Source of the DNA: Pogonophryne albipinna
Taxonomy: Eukaryota > Chordata > Actinopteri > Perciformes > Artedidraconidae
Length of the DNA stretch: 64,000 nt
NCBI GenBank assembly: GCA_028583405.1
Contig: CM053259.1
Span: forward strand, 14,188,594 to 14,252,593
Reading direction: 5' to 3'
A program made the translations under genes and the position numbers. This document shows, one piece after another, positions 13,349 through 64,000 of this stretch (position 1 is its first letter; each line of letters opens with the position of its first letter). The notes under the pieces were generated by a model. The model searched no databases and was not told the DNA's origin. It was given only the letters and a program-made list of their open reading frames with translations.

Positions 13349-16173
13349 CTACCATGGAGGTCACTACCCGATCTGCACCTCTGCCCGATCTGCAATGCGC
13401 ATGTGCAAGATGGTCCGCCATATTGGACAACTCCGTACGGCAACCCAAGAAGGACACTTGACACAGTGGCTTTTGGAAAAGCTCAAAAAGAAAACTCGAG
13501 AGGGATGAGTTATTGTTATTACAACGTGACTTCACTATTATTTAACAACTATTTTTATTGGGTTCTTTTATTTGGGGTTAAGTACATTGTCAGAGAAATG
13601 AATTTAACTTCTGTTAGACAGCTATCATACTGAATAAATATTTACTGTGAATGTGTGCAAAAATGTATGGCATATGGTACATATTGTCGTCTTTTTCATT
13701 ACTGCCTTTGCTTGGATGTTGCACCTAATACGTAGAGCCAATTGCAGTATTGTGTTTTAATGTCTTGCATCCTTATTTACGTCCACAAAACAGGGTCGCA
13801 GTTGTAAAACATTGCTCCAAAGCACAACTAGTGGTCAAAAACTTTAGTTGAAACTATAATAGTTCGGTGAACAAATATTAAGCACAATAGGAATGACTGG
13901 AATAAGGTCTCAAAACTCTTCTCACATCATGCATTCAATTGTTGATCACATGCGGAAGGGAGTGTCATTCTGATTGATGTTAAGCTATACAACATGTCCT
14001 CCCAAACTTTTGACAAGTAAAACATTAGCAAGATTCCCATGAAGGCCAGCTGCCTCAAGGCCTCTCACAACTGACATGAACCGCTCTGTATTTGACTGTC
14101 ACCAGCAACATTATTATTGCATTCCACCAAACTGGGTGTGTGTTTTATTCACAGGAAGTAAAGGACAAACCGCATGGGACCGCAAGGATAAGCAATGTAT
14201 TGTACTTTTGTAGCTTTGAAAACCGGGTTTGTTCTCTCAATAAGTTTACATTCCAGAAAGAAATCAGATCTGAGATTACACCACTCAGTTACCGACACAT
14301 ACATATAAACAGCTTGTGTTTCATCATAAGCTTGTTCAGATGAGCCAATGCTGGCTGCAATACAGCAGAATATGAGCATATTGACTTGGATGTTGCGAAG
14401 TGGTTTCAAACATATTTGAATGAAAAGCATGGATACAATTTGGTATCAAATACTAACTTTCTATAAAAAAAAATCTGGCTGATATGAAACTAACTAGTAG
14501 ATTTCTATCAGTTATAGATAGCAAGTAAATATTACATCTTAGAGTTGGTTGAATCTTTTCAGGCGACTCTGGAGAAAAAAGTCCTACATTTACACTTGAT
14601 GGGTACATACAGTACATGCTGTTTAGCAAAAGGGTCAATACATTGTTCACAGAAGACTAGACAGCACTTTTTTCATTAAATCTTTGTTTTTGTAGATTTT
14701 ACAGAAGTGATGAGTAGTTTTAATTTTTGAGTTGGCAGTTACCTCCCACTCGGTTTCCCTTGGACACAGTAACTGGCCCCCATGTAAGGGCACCACCAAA
14801 GTACGTCAAACAAAGACAAGCGCTCCTAGAGATATTTGCACATGCTTTGTGTCTTGGCCAGTCTGGGTTATTCGAGGGTTTTGTTATCTTGGGTCTCCTT
14901 CATGCATTTGTTCACACCGCCCCTCGGCTCCCACACAGAGGTCCCAACTTTTTGCAGCCCCCTGCTATCACTGAATACACACACTCTATCAAACACACAC
15001 ATGCAGGTTCGCGCAGACATATTTAGTATAGCATATAAGCATGAGCAGGCACATGGAGACGGTAAACACTTGTACACATTGCCACTTTTAGGAGCACATG
15101 CACACTCAAGCACATGCACTGTCACACACATTTGGATGTTTTGGACCAACAAAGGAAAGTTGAAGTCCGGCCAGAATTCAGCGAGCTGTGTCTCCCAGAA
15201 TCAGAGATTTAAATGGCTGTCCAAAACAAGGACTTGACCTTTGATCTGGTGCCTTTCAGCGCTGTGTTTCCTCACTCTGCTCCTTCTTCTAGCCTAATGA
15301 TGGAGACACATTCCTACTTCCCCTGCTCATTCTTGGATTTCACTTCTGTTTCTTCCTGAAAACATGACAACAGAGTGTGTGGGATGGAGACATACTGTAC
15401 ATGCAGAATCTCATTCAAATTGGGTAAGTTTTTCAATCAAGAGATTTTCAATTGTTATTACCGCAAATTAATCCAGATAATACTGAAGTTAAAAGCCTGC
15501 AGTACAGTTACTACTAGCACTCCTTTTTAAAATGTAAGTTTTAGTTGATTTGGCGACACCTGTGGTGACTGGTTGTAATGCTAGGAACTAATAAGTCCTA
15601 CAGTTGCTTTTTAAATGTCTAATTTATAAAATACTGGGTAAAGACATTGACCGACTTGTGCATATCCTTTGTTGTTTGGGTGTTATGGACATTTTCTCTA
15701 TTTGATAAATTGCAGTTTTATGCTTACCTTCTCAAAAAAAGAATGTGCAATAAATGCATCAACACTGTCATGTTTTCAGAGACCATTTGAATAAAGCGTT
15801 TGAATGACAACTCAGCCAATCAATATAATTCACTAACCAACAAGATTACTGCTGTGGTTGTTTGATTGAAGTGCCTAACGCCACTAAGCTGCAATGATCA
15901 CCCAATGCACAAAAAAGTTCAATCCATAATCTAACCCTAGCTGCAGTTTTTGTGCGAGACGGGTCACAGAGACTATTGCTAAGTATATTTTACTTATAAG
16001 TGATTGTGTAAATCGGTCAAAATTCCTTTGGGTTACACAGTTAATTATTAATATCCCTTAACCCTTTAAGGGTCTTGGGAAATATAGGGCTTCAACCTCC
16101 ATTAAAAGAGGAGAAGCAGATCTCACTTGTCATGATCTAAGTTTTCTATTGTCAGGAGGAGACAAAAGAAAGT
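13349..16173. other. intergenic upstream of angpt1, no gene recognised
   Basis: 13361-13450 has two CCCGATCTGCA copies 15-20 bp apart, then GCGCATGTGCAAGATGG, resembling NRF-1/YY1-type sites. 14980-15130 is CA-rich. Otherwise AT-rich and without visible genes. Confidence 0.5.
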
Positions 16174-16190
16174 TGAGTCAGACTATAAAA
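16174..16190 (+). promoter_or_regulatory. possible angpt1 core promoter: AP-1-like site next to TATA-like box
   Basis: TGAGTCA (16174-16180, AP-1 consensus) is followed three bases later by TATAAAA (16184-16190), which runs into a poly-A tract. It lies about 770 bp upstream of the angpt1 start codon. Seen: the two motifs side by side. Inferred: that they act as a promoter. The poly-A context could also make the TATA match a chance event. Confidence 0.2.
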
Positions 16191-16959
16191 AAAAAAAAGG
16201 AATACACCTCCCTCGCGTCTACTTTTGATATAGCACCTGTCACTGTACAGTATAGAAGGGAGTAGAGTTAAATCTCAGGGGCAGATAAATTAAATGCACA
16301 CGTTTAGACAAGTTCTTTCTGTCAACACAGGGGCGAAAAGGCAGGTCAACCACATGAGCCTCGAGCCAGCAGAGCCTGTAAACCGATCCTCGTAGTCTAA
16401 GCACATCCTCTGTGTTGGGGTCCCTTTGCTGCCAGGCTCACACACACTGGTGCGTGCACACATACTTGCATTCCTCTGCAGGCTCTGCGAGGGGCAGGCG
16501 CAGAGTGTGCTGTATGTTTGGCGCTGTTCTTCAGAGTGAGCGTCTCTCTCACTCTCCCCAGTCGTTAAGTCAGACAGCAGAGGAGGAAGGGAAGGCAGAG
16601 AGTCCAGGGGAGGTCTGACGACACCATCTCAGCTTGCTCGGCACCTTATTTTAAATGCACAGATGGATCAATGCAAGCACACAGTCTGGCTTTGATTTCC
16701 TGGAGAAACATCAAGATTTATAACAGAGCTGTCACACTGCAAGACATGCGTGCAACTTTCCCGGCCAGGATGAAAACTTAATGTACGTTTCCAAGGTGAG
16801 AGAAGCAGAAGCTTTCAATGCTGGAGGTCCAATGTAAGGATGGATGACACAGGCTAACAATGTTCCTCACCACCTTCTGATCCAGCTTTAAAGGAACATC
16901 CAGCGAAACAAAGAAGATAAAGTAACTGAATTCACCTGCAACCTTTACTCGAGGCTGAT
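16191..16959 (+). promoter_or_regulatory. presumed proximal promoter / 5' UTR of angpt1
   Basis: No reading frame here resembles a protein. Around 16575-16605 there is a purine-rich run with repeated GGAAG cores (ETS-like). An in-frame TGA at 16927 precedes the start codon, so the 3' part is likely 5' UTR. The transcription start cannot be fixed from sequence alone. Confidence 0.35.
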
Positions 16960-55025
<38,066 letters not shown>

Positions 55026-56780
55026 GTAATGCTGCTGATAGACAGATTTGACCAGGAACACACAGACTGCCAGACCTTTTTGTCTTTTTTACAGATTTTC
55101 ACGGTTGCTGATAAATATACTTGTGTTTGAACTCCTATTTGGACCACATTTTACAGTGATACAGATGTCAAGCTGAAATCTGTTATGTCATCTGCAGAAA
55201 GAAAATGTGCGACGCTTATTGCATGGTTCTATTGCTGGCAATCTTGTCCACTACTTTGATTCAGACTGAATTATTCACCACGTTTTGATGAATTTTCCAT
55301 GACATCTGGCACAAACCTCCCTGTCAACCACTGTATAATTTATAAACACCTTGGGGATCTCTTAATCTTTAATCCAGAACCATCTTTAGCCTTGATTACT
55401 GCAAATCGGAAGATTGTGTAGCTGTGTCTTCAGCATATGTAACTAATAGGATGAAGGAAGGAGGAAAGGAGTTGTATAATTGAGCTCTCCAGACACTTCG
55501 ATCATGTTGATCTTGTTATGCAAGTCTGTGGCGAGGTTTTCTTCTCATCGCAAATTCCTTCCAAACCAAATCTATAGCTTGTCATCTTCTCCACATTACA
55601 AAGTTTCCTTTGATTGACGCTCAGTGTGTTGCAGGGGCGAAGGTTTCTGTTTTCATTTGAGGGGGTTAATGATAACATGCCTCAAACTATGGCAGATGCT
55701 TGGCCCTCTCAGATGTGGAAAACTGTTGCAAATTCCCAGTTCCAAGCAATTGCTGGCTTCACAGGAGAAGGTTCTGACATCTCCAATTGTGCAGCTTTCA
55801 CTTGAAGGCTGCTCCTCTCTGATAAGAGGTCCCTTAAGTTGCGAAATGTCTTGCGTCCAGCTTTGAATGAGGAAAGAGATTCTGCAGCTTAAAAGCATTT
55901 ACCTCAACCCTCCAATGCCTTGCACCCAAGTGTTTCCCTTCAGCTGGGAGGGGGGGGGGGCGTCAGGCTTGTTGTCATAACTAATTTTCTGAATTGTCTT
56001 GCGATGACAGGAGTTTCAATTTACAAGGTTTCTGTTTGGACGAGGTCGTACCTGGAGTGGGCTTTGTGGTTTCCTCTGAGGACTAAAGGAAATGGATTTC
56101 AATCAAGCGGAAGAGATCAAGATGTTTTTTTCTTTGGACTTTAACAGAGTTGAGGTTTTGTTTGACTACAATGTGAGGACTCCATCTCTTGTTGCTGTAC
56201 CTTTTTTTTGTCTCTATTTCAGGCTCTGGTTTAGAAGTATTTAAGAAGAAGTTTAAAGTATCTTTTGTATTCACACACTCCTGCACATTAATATCTGCTT
56301 TAAAAGTCATCCTTTCCTGACTTCTCACATATATTTAATAACCCATATTTGATATTCTGTTCTTGCATTAGAGAAAACAACAATTCTTATTTTGCAGATG
56401 CAGCAGGCAAAGAGCAACCCTGGCCCTTTTTATTCAGGCTTATACTGTTTGGGAATCCAATCCGCACACAGATATCTATAAATAGATTTTCTCTTGAAAA
56501 ATAGTTGTGGCATGATCATCACACGATGCTCCTCTGAAACACAGCCAAAACAAACTAGCGCAGCCATGTTTTCTGCTTGGCACCTCCCTGCTTTTAAATG
56601 TTAAAACAATCTGCGACAAGTTTCCTGGAATATCAGAGATAGTTAGTTGGATAATAAGTGATATGACCATGGGTTTTAGATTATATTCTTTCATCCATGG
56701 TCGTTTACTGGAATAGATTGTACCATACATTTTTTATAAAGACCTCATTTGTTATTGTAAATGTCCGTGTTGTGCTCTCT

Positions 56781-56783
<3 letters not shown>

Positions 56784-56869
<86 letters not shown>
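56784..56869. repeat. (CA)n microsatellite, 86 bp
   Basis: Perfect CA tract in intron 7. Confidence 0.98.
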
Positions 56870-56871
<2 letters not shown>

Positions 56872-58030
56872 GCTGTAAAAATAAAAGCACATAGACAAGG
56901 CCATGCAACATGCAAGCACCAGTAGGTAGAATAATTGAATAGCCTTAGTCCAACAATGCACATTTATCATTTATTGAGAATTACTAGGAAAGGGTTGTCT
57001 TGCTGTCAGCGTCTTGGTTTCATCTATATACTGTGAAACGGAAATGACTCAACTTGCAAAGAGGGAGGGAGGTGTGCAATTATTCCTTTGTGAAATATAA
57101 GGCCCTAATCCTTTATAAATGAAGTCATGTTCGTGGAATAAATGTCATATTTATCACTAACATGCTAAAAGTCTGGACCTGCCATTTATCATATTACAGT
57201 CATCTAATTCATGTTGGCATGTCCAGCATAATAAAACTATTATATCAGTACATTCAAAATGAGAAGTTTGAAATAACTTGAATCATATTTGTAAGTACAT
57301 TAAAACTCGTAGATTCCATGCACTTGTTTTCAGAACGTATGCTCTTCGAAGTACAGCATTAGAACAGAAACAGATCAAGAAGCCTACATCACTGCAATAG
57401 CAGCCAAATAAAAGAAGAAATCTACATCTGCACAGTGTTAGCTGACATCAGCCATGTTGTTTCAAAGTTGAACAAACAAATCCTGTGGACAACACTTTGA
57501 GGGGTATATTTGGGTTGACCAAGCTTCAAAGTTCCCACTGAACCACAACCTCATAATATTGTGAAATGAGCTTTCTGCATTGTGTGCCACGATAATTGCA
57601 GAGGTTACTGTCTTTGTAAACAACTGAAAAATGTCCCTATCATCAAACCTAATTAGGTTGCTGTGATACAGCATGGGTTGCAGAAAAGAAAACAATACAA
57701 TCAAATATAGTATAATTTGATGACCTGCAAATATTGTTGTAATGATAGTCATCAGATCAACACATTCAGTTAATCGCTCTCATTTATCAAAGGTTATTTT
57801 CTGCGAAAAAGGGCTTTGTGCTAAATATCAGTATAAAAAGAAAGAGTTGAAAAAAAGAGAAAATACAGATGCAATGAAGAAAAGTAAAATAGTGCTTATG
57901 GCACAAAATAAAGAAGAATGCGCAATGCTACACAAGACTAAGTGCTTTAACAAGACAAGACGGAGCAGTGACCAATCAAACAATACAATGGTATACATTG
58001 TTATTACTTCTTTATGGCTAATTATAAAGA

Positions 58031-58380
58031 GACCAGCTCGATTGCGCTAGAATTACACAACCGAAAAAAATCTGCCCCTTCCTTCAGAATTCCTTACAGA
58101 GCCCCTCCTCCAACACACACGAACGCGCACATGACCAATGAGGGCACGAGATAAGTTTGTGCACAGATGGAAGGCTGACAGGCAGGTAGGCCATCCAGTT
58201 ACTTTAGCCGGGCCGGCTAAAATGATTGGTCGTGCTTTTTACAGCACTACGGCTTCCACAGATGAAATATTTGTATATATTTATTGTCAAAGCATTTAAT
58301 TTATTCATTGCTATCGGGATGTTAAGAGCATTCCATGGAATATAAGTGTTTCTGAAGTGAATTACCTAACCCACCTTTAA
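58031..58380. mobile_element. TTAA-type MITE (copy 2, left end lost)
   Basis: Shares the interior of 32219-32523 (CCTTACAGAGCCCCTCCTCC, CACTACGGCTTCCACAGATG, GAGCATTCCATGGAATATAA) and ends TTACCTAACCCACCTTTAA. The left 40 bp including its inverted repeat are missing. It keeps about 85 bp (58126-58210) that copy 1 has lost. Confidence 0.85.
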
Positions 58381-59648
58381 GATGTATTTGAATACCAGGA
58401 TACTGAAGTAAATGTTAACTTTTGTAGTGTTAGCTAGCCTCCAGTGGATAACTTTATATAACGGGACTAGAGGCTAACTTAATATGAAGGTCATTTGAAG
58501 GTATAATTGAAGGTCATAGAGCGTGGGAATTTAGTACGATTGTTCTCCAAAGTTTGGGTCACATTGTTTCCATAGTAAGTTTTGCCTTAAAATTTAGTTT
58601 TTTGGCAAAACAATTGTTGATTCAAACAGTTTAATAAATATATGCACAGACACAAAGTGAGGTTAATTTGTTTTTTGTATGTACCTCCAATGTCCCCCAG
58701 CTGGAAGAATTGACTTGTATGTTTGTTTTTAAAACAACCCAATACATCTTTATTTAATAATGTCTTGTGTTCGGACAGCCAAGTCTATAAATCAAGTAAA
58801 AAATACACATATTTGCACATATTTCCTGTTTCACATTTTATATCCTATAATTCATTCATAGCATTCTATTTCCATGTAAATTACTGCTTTATTTTATTGC
58901 TATTTAACTATATTTTATTACGGTGTCCTTAAAGATTTTTTTGTTTTATATTTTTTGTCTGCACCATGACATCAAGTCAAATTCCTCGTATGTGTGGCAG
59001 GAAACCTGTTTCTGATTCTGTTTCTGATCTGTGTGGTAATGGCCCAGTTTCCCTGTGGAATCAGATAGATATTTTAAGATGTTTTTCATGTGAGGATTAA
59101 GAAAGCTGTTAGTCGGGCTCCAAAACATGGCAATTTATCTTTCTCCCCCCTAAACCCACCCAGACCAAAACTGAGATAATCTAAGAGATCTCAATCCTTC
59201 TCTTGAATTACATCCTTGTAATATTATTTTTCCGAGGCTTCCAACAAAGGAGATGAAGCAACAGGCAGAAAGAATGATCAGCAGGACAATTTGCTAGAAA
59301 TGAACAATATGTGGTGTGTTCTGAATGGATAATGTTTCTTTTTTTATAAACAACTTAAAGTTTATTGTGGAAGTATCACTGTTCTAACATAGTCTTAGAA
59401 AATCCAAGAAAGTAAGATGGATTACAATAAAACCAAGATACTGATCACTCACACAGAGCTTTGTCCAGACTTACACACACCACACACTCTTTAACGGTGG
59501 ATGAAGTTTGACTTAGGTTGATATGGATGAAATCATCAGCTGCTGAGCTCACATACCAACAGATCCATCTCCATGACAACTAAACACACTCCTTGTGCAG
59601 ATGAAGTCCTGAAACACGGTTGAAAGCTGTCATCAAATCATCACATTA

Positions 59649-59775
59649 CATTTTATTTATATAGCCCAATGTCACAAATTGTGAATTGGCCTCATGGGGC
59701 TCTGTAATCTTTACAGCCTACGACCCCCTCTGTCCTTAGGTCCATGCAGCGGCTAAGGAAAAGATCCCTCCCTAA
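59649..59775 (+). repeat. dispersed teleost repeat, short copy
   Basis: TTTTATTTATATAGCCCAAT, then CCCCCTCTGTCCTTAG and AAAAGATCCCTCC in the same order as at 28558-28775. Same family and orientation. Confidence 0.7.
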
Positions 59776-60009
59776 TGAACATGGAAAATGTGTAATTATA
59801 TAAAAAAAAACATATATGAACAAGATGGATCCAGGTGGATGTTGAGCTGCTTCAAGATATCGGATGAAAAAGCGAATACCTTTTCCTTGAATTGAAGTTG
59901 TAATGCCAGATTTACAAGTAATGATTGAATTGTATGCTTACCTGGACACATTTTAGTTTCCAAAGGTTTAAAGGAAAGTGTCAAAGCTCTTTTTCTAGTA
60001 GTATATTGC

Positions 60010-60290
60010 GGGGCAGTTGTGGCTGAGAAGGTAGAGCAGTGGACCCCGAATCAGAAGGTCTTTGGTTCAACCACCAGCCCTGCAGTCAACATATTGAAGT
60101 CTCCTTTGGCAAAATACCTAACCCCAAATTGCTTCCGATGGTATGGCCAAAGGTGTGTGAATGCATGTGAAAGTATTGCTTAGCAGCCTCTGCCTTTGTA
60201 TTAATGGATTAATGGTGACTAGTATAAGTAAATATGGGGTGAGGGTTCGCAAAAACTGGTAAAGCACTAGATAAATGCAGTCCATTTAGC
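60010..60290 (+). mobile_element. tRNA-derived SINE with L2-like tail
   Basis: The 5' part resembles a tRNA: a box A-like TGGCTGAGAAGG and a box B-like GGTTCAACCAC about 40 bp apart, the usual pol III promoter layout. The 3' end GTAAAGCACTAGATAAATGC followed by AGTCCATTTA resembles the tail shared with L2-clade LINEs, which would supply the retrotransposition machinery. No clear target duplication was found. Confidence 0.75.
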
Positions 60291-63200
60291 ATTTTAATGG
60301 AATAAAATGTCGGAAACCTCTGCAATAGGGAACTTTAATTACATGCCTTGTCGAATACATGTAATGCAGAAACCATTGAAGATTATAACTACACTTCTAT
60401 CTTATATGAATACCTACCATTTTCATTGGTTTAAATGCGTCTCAATGGAGCTAAATGACACCCGAACACTCATCTCTTGGCCTTGCAGTAGGAAGCGACC
60501 CATTGGTCAGGGTGATTAACCTCTGCAATGGGCCAATCAGACTGCAGTTCAGGAGGCAAATGACTGCCAGGTGTGTAACAGCATGAGCTGGACCCTAAGC
60601 TCACTGGGTTTCGCCTTAATGTATGGAGATAAATGAAACCAAAGCAGACTAAGAAAAGTTGAATTTTTTTGTATCATTTTCAGCTGAGATTGTATTGAAC
60701 ATTCACACCTTTCAACAATTTTATAACTGTTGTTTTCATCAAAGTATCCCTTGAACTTTCTACAGCGAAGCATAGTGTACCTTCCATTACAGACATTGTT
60801 TTATGAGCTTTTCCTCTTACATCTCGAGAGAAATAATTGTATAAAGTCGCTTTGTGACAGCAATATCCTCTGTTCAGGGTAACACGGTGTGTTGTAAAAT
60901 GGGAAGTGTCAGATAAAAGTAAGACTGCGAATGGGCGACACGTTAGCAGATCTGAGGCCCCACACCAATCCCAGCACGCTCAGCTGTAATGCAACACATA
61001 TTGTCTACGTGTGGGGAGAAAGTGACACACTTTGGGAAAGACCAGTTCCAAGGAGTCCTTCATAGACACTTCTGTTATTAAATCAACTGCTTTTCTACCA
61101 GTATGACGTTTGATTTATGCTTTTTCAAGGCGATTTCTAAGGAGACTGGCATGTCTAACAAAACTCTTATCTTGTAAAATTCTATTGCTATGCTATGCTA
61201 AAGTTTCTTTTTTTATATTAATGTTATGCTTGTATTTTTATGTGAAAGCTTGGACATTGATAAAAAAAACACGGCTAATGGAAACAAAAGTGGGAAGCCT
61301 TAATTTTTGTCTTGGCTGTAAATGTTTTAATAATGTCTAGCAATAATGTTTGTCAAGATAGATGGGGATAAAATATCAGTCATTGTATCGTAGTTTGACT
61401 TGGAAGGGCTCTCAGATAAACATAACTCAGTCATCTGATTCCTCACCTGACCCTGCTGAAATGAATTTCCCACATAGTTTGAAGAAGTTATACTCCAGAG
61501 CAGAGACTCATTTTGAAAATTGAATCTGCATCAAAGCTTAAAGGCATGTTTTCACCTAAAATGACTGAGAAGAATAAAAACAACCCTTTTCTCCCTAACC
61601 CCCAGTGGTGTTTAGTCGTGCAAATAGTTTTATATACCCCAAGTTTTGAAGTTGCTCAGTTGGAGACATTTGCAGCCACGCCTCATACAATAATGTGTGG
61701 AATTGTAATTGTGCTGCTAAACACAATTGGATAATAACCTATAAAAGTTCAGCATTGTTTTTTTGAAACAATGCCCCACTGATCTGCTGCAAACCGTTAG
61801 AATTGGAATGTTTTTTCTGCTGACACAAGCCCTTCATTACCTCTAATGACCTGAGCCCTCTCTTTAGATACATGCCTGCTCTCTGTCAAACTCTTACCGC
61901 CATTTGAATTTTCCCAAACTCTTGCTTAAGCAAATATAAACTAAAATGATACTGCAGCTATATTCCCATTTTTCAAATGTATAAAATAATTTGTGGAACT
62001 GGAATCTGAAATTCAGGATTGGCGTTTCCCATGGCAGCAGTTAGCCAGCATCTGATTGCTTATGTTGCTATAAGATGCACTGATACTAAGCGGAACGCAT
62101 CATGTAAATCCTTTAAGTGTTGCGTCTTGCATTAGTGATTTTGCTTTTAACATTCAAAAATTGGGAGAGTCCCTTTTGATTTTTCAGTAGAAATTGGAGA
62201 TAGCAAGCTATGCTAACTACCTTTGTCTCAGAAAATGATAGCTAGTTAGCCTAGCTTGCTTTTTAACCAATTCAACTACTAGAAAACACTTCTACCTCAT
62301 GTCATTTTAACACATAAGAAGTGTGACTTAGCTCTCAGCTGGCTAATGATGGCCGACTTTCTTTTATGACTTTATAAAATCGTAAAAGTTTAAGTTCACA
62401 AGGGTAGTATCAGCAGGTATCAAGTATCAGCTTGGAAGTCTTAATATCTTGGTGAATAAGGGAAGAAAAGCTATATGCATAACAAGATCAATGTAAAAAA
62501 AGAGAACTTCTGCTTATGAGGACATGCACTGTTGCTGTTTGAACTTTCTGAATGTGTCAGAAGATCACAAACAAGCCGGCCTCCCGGGTTGATATTGGAA
62601 TAATTACAAGGCGGGTCATGAAGCTCCCTCCCCAGGGGTGTCATTGAGTAAAACCAAATGATTCTGCTCCCAGCTCAATATTTTGGTTACATTTTGACAA
62701 ATGACATAACTAAGTAACTTTAATAGGAAAAATCTGATTTGCACGCATTGCCTGTTAAGTTCCTGTTCTGGCTGAGCATGTATCTGTCCCCTGATTCATT
62801 TCATTAACATGATTTACTACAAACATCTCTCGTCTTTTTCTCTCTCATTCTTAGAAACAGGCCTCAGGAAAAGCATCTCTTCCTCTTGAGTTCATTACTT
62901 GGTCTTTTCATTCCCCCACTTATCATTGGAGTACATAATGACAGGAAAAACTGCAGATGTCAGTTGAGTTGGGGATTGTTGGTCCTGTAAATATGCAGCG
63001 CAGCCTGTCAACACAGCCGCAGACTATTTAAAGCAGCCTGTTAAAGTGTCATGCTGAAAATCCCTCTTTATGATGCTCCTTGGCGATTTGTCAGCGCAAC
63101 AGAGGTCGCAAGAGCTTTGGAAGACGGAGGGTTAATGTGGAGCACAGTCTGTTCCTTATCAGAGCGGTAGCAGACCTCATCTTTGACATTGCATGTTTTA

Positions 63201-63315
63201 TTCCTCAGAATCAGGAATTAGCTGATAGAAGTCATGCTTGCCCGTAAGTGACTCGGTGTGAGACATCTGTTGCCTTGTAGACAACGGTTAATACTTCAGC
63301 ATGTGTCACAGATGA

Positions 63316-63318
<3 letters not shown>

Positions 63319-63355
<37 letters not shown>
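63319..63355. repeat. (CA)n microsatellite, 37 bp
   Basis: Perfect CA tract near the right edge of the window. Confidence 0.95.
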
Positions 63356-63357
<2 letters not shown>

Positions 63358-64000
63358 GAAACCTGCCCATTTATACACACACCCAAGTGCTTATAATATA
63401 CTCGCAGGCCCTTATCCAAACTTGCCATATCCAGTGGTCATTTGGTGCCACTGATTAGAAACATGACTCACCCTTACATTGTAGGGTTATAATGTATTGG
63501 TTTACTGGCTTAGTGAATTCCCTACGGTGACCCGCAGTCACACTTTTTACTCTGCTGTACAAATCAGCCATTTACACAGCTGTCCAAATACAGAAGTCTT
63601 TCACGTTAAATGACTTTGTTTCCTGTGGAGTCTTCCAGTCTCCTTCTTTGAGCTGTTGAAGCTGACGCCTCGGAGCTACACGCTTCACAAAGGCTGGTGG
63701 TGCATACAGAGCGTCTACTGAATGCATAACATATTTTTGTATTTGTTTCTTTCTCTTCGGAAAAACCAAACTGGGTGTGAGGTTCACTTCACGCCCCATG
63801 GTCCCCTGTTGTCAAGAAAGGAACTCAGGAAATTGCTTTCCCTGGGAGTGAACCGTACTTAATAATCTAGACCTCATCGGCACTCTTTGGATGTGCAATC
63901 ATCTTCTTTTGGGAAAGAGTGAAACCGAGAGGGCGTGAGAGAAACAGACATTAAAAGAAGAAAGGCAAGCGTGTGATCCAGCAGGTTAGGGGAACAGTTG

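Larger units (their letters stand above)
55026..64000 (+). other. angpt1 intron 7 (runs past the window edge)
   Basis: Donor gtaatg at 55026. The next fibrinogen-like exon, expected to carry the calcium-site and CMCKC-type cysteine region, was looked for by eye and not found. It contains a G-run at 55949-55960, two CA tracts, a TTAA MITE, a dispersed repeat and a SINE; the rest is plain AT-rich DNA. Confidence 0.75.

Noticed and set aside
57742..58050. 102-codon Lys-rich frame
   Set aside because: Rich in AAA/AAG because of local composition, runs into a MITE, and has no domain.
60010..60080. tRNA gene
   Set aside because: Box A and B are present but the cloverleaf is not convincing and the 3' L2-like tail shows it is a SINE.
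63572..63799. 75-codon minus-strand frame near the right edge
   Set aside because: Looked briefly protein-like but no family was recognised and there is no supporting splice or start context.

Overview
The window comes from a vertebrate, most likely a teleost fish. It carries seven consecutive coding exons of one conserved gene, angiopoietin-1 (angpt1), on the plus strand. These sit in AT-rich non-coding DNA full of long (CA)n tracts and DNA transposons typical of ray-finned fish (hAT, Tc1/mariner, TTAA-type MITEs, a tRNA-derived SINE). No bacterial-style operon, CRISPR array or rRNA is visible, and almost all other short reading frames look like chance frames.

Layout. Positions 1-16.9 kb are the 5' flank of angpt1. 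They hold a decayed LINE reverse-transcriptase fragment (about 4.4-4.6 kb), a decayed dispersed repeat (8.6 kb), a hAT-type element whose left end is replaced by a 57-bp perfect palindrome (10.5-11.1 kb), a possible solo LTR (11.9-12.1 kb) and a 1.1-kb non-autonomous transposon with 42-bp inverted ends (12.2-13.3 kb). Exon 1, with the start codon and signal peptide, is at 16960-17355. Intron 1 is 24.6 kb and is the main transposon store: an internally deleted Tc1 element (19.3-20.2 kb), a hAT element with a second hAT nested inside it (21.8-24.1 kb), a dispersed repeat and a hAT fragment (28.6-30.1 kb), a TTAA MITE (32.2-32.5 kb), another deleted hAT (32.8-34.2 kb), an inverted relative of the 10.5-kb element (34.2-34.8 kb) and a small hAT-like MITE (35.4-35.7 kb). 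Exons 2 to 7 lie at 41969-42124, 42744-42865, 44080-44312, 50268-50395, 51631-51732 and 54853-55025. The last 9 kb is intron 7. The two exons expected to finish the fibrinogen-like domain are not present and should lie beyond the right edge.

The seven exons encode about 437 residues: signal peptide, a Ser/Gly/Asn-rich stretch, the N-terminal clustering region, the coiled coil, the linker and roughly the first half of the fibrinogen-like receptor-binding domain. All splice sites are GT-AG and all phases agree. The product is a secreted, oligomeric ligand of the Tie2/Tek receptor tyrosine kinase. The transposons are not functionally linked to angpt1 as far as can be seen, but several sit where they could matter: a (CA)42 tract 26 nt inside intron 3, a CTCF-like core inside an intron 4 MITE, and related hAT copies in opposite orientation on either side of exon 1. 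I found no convincing undescribed multi-gene system.
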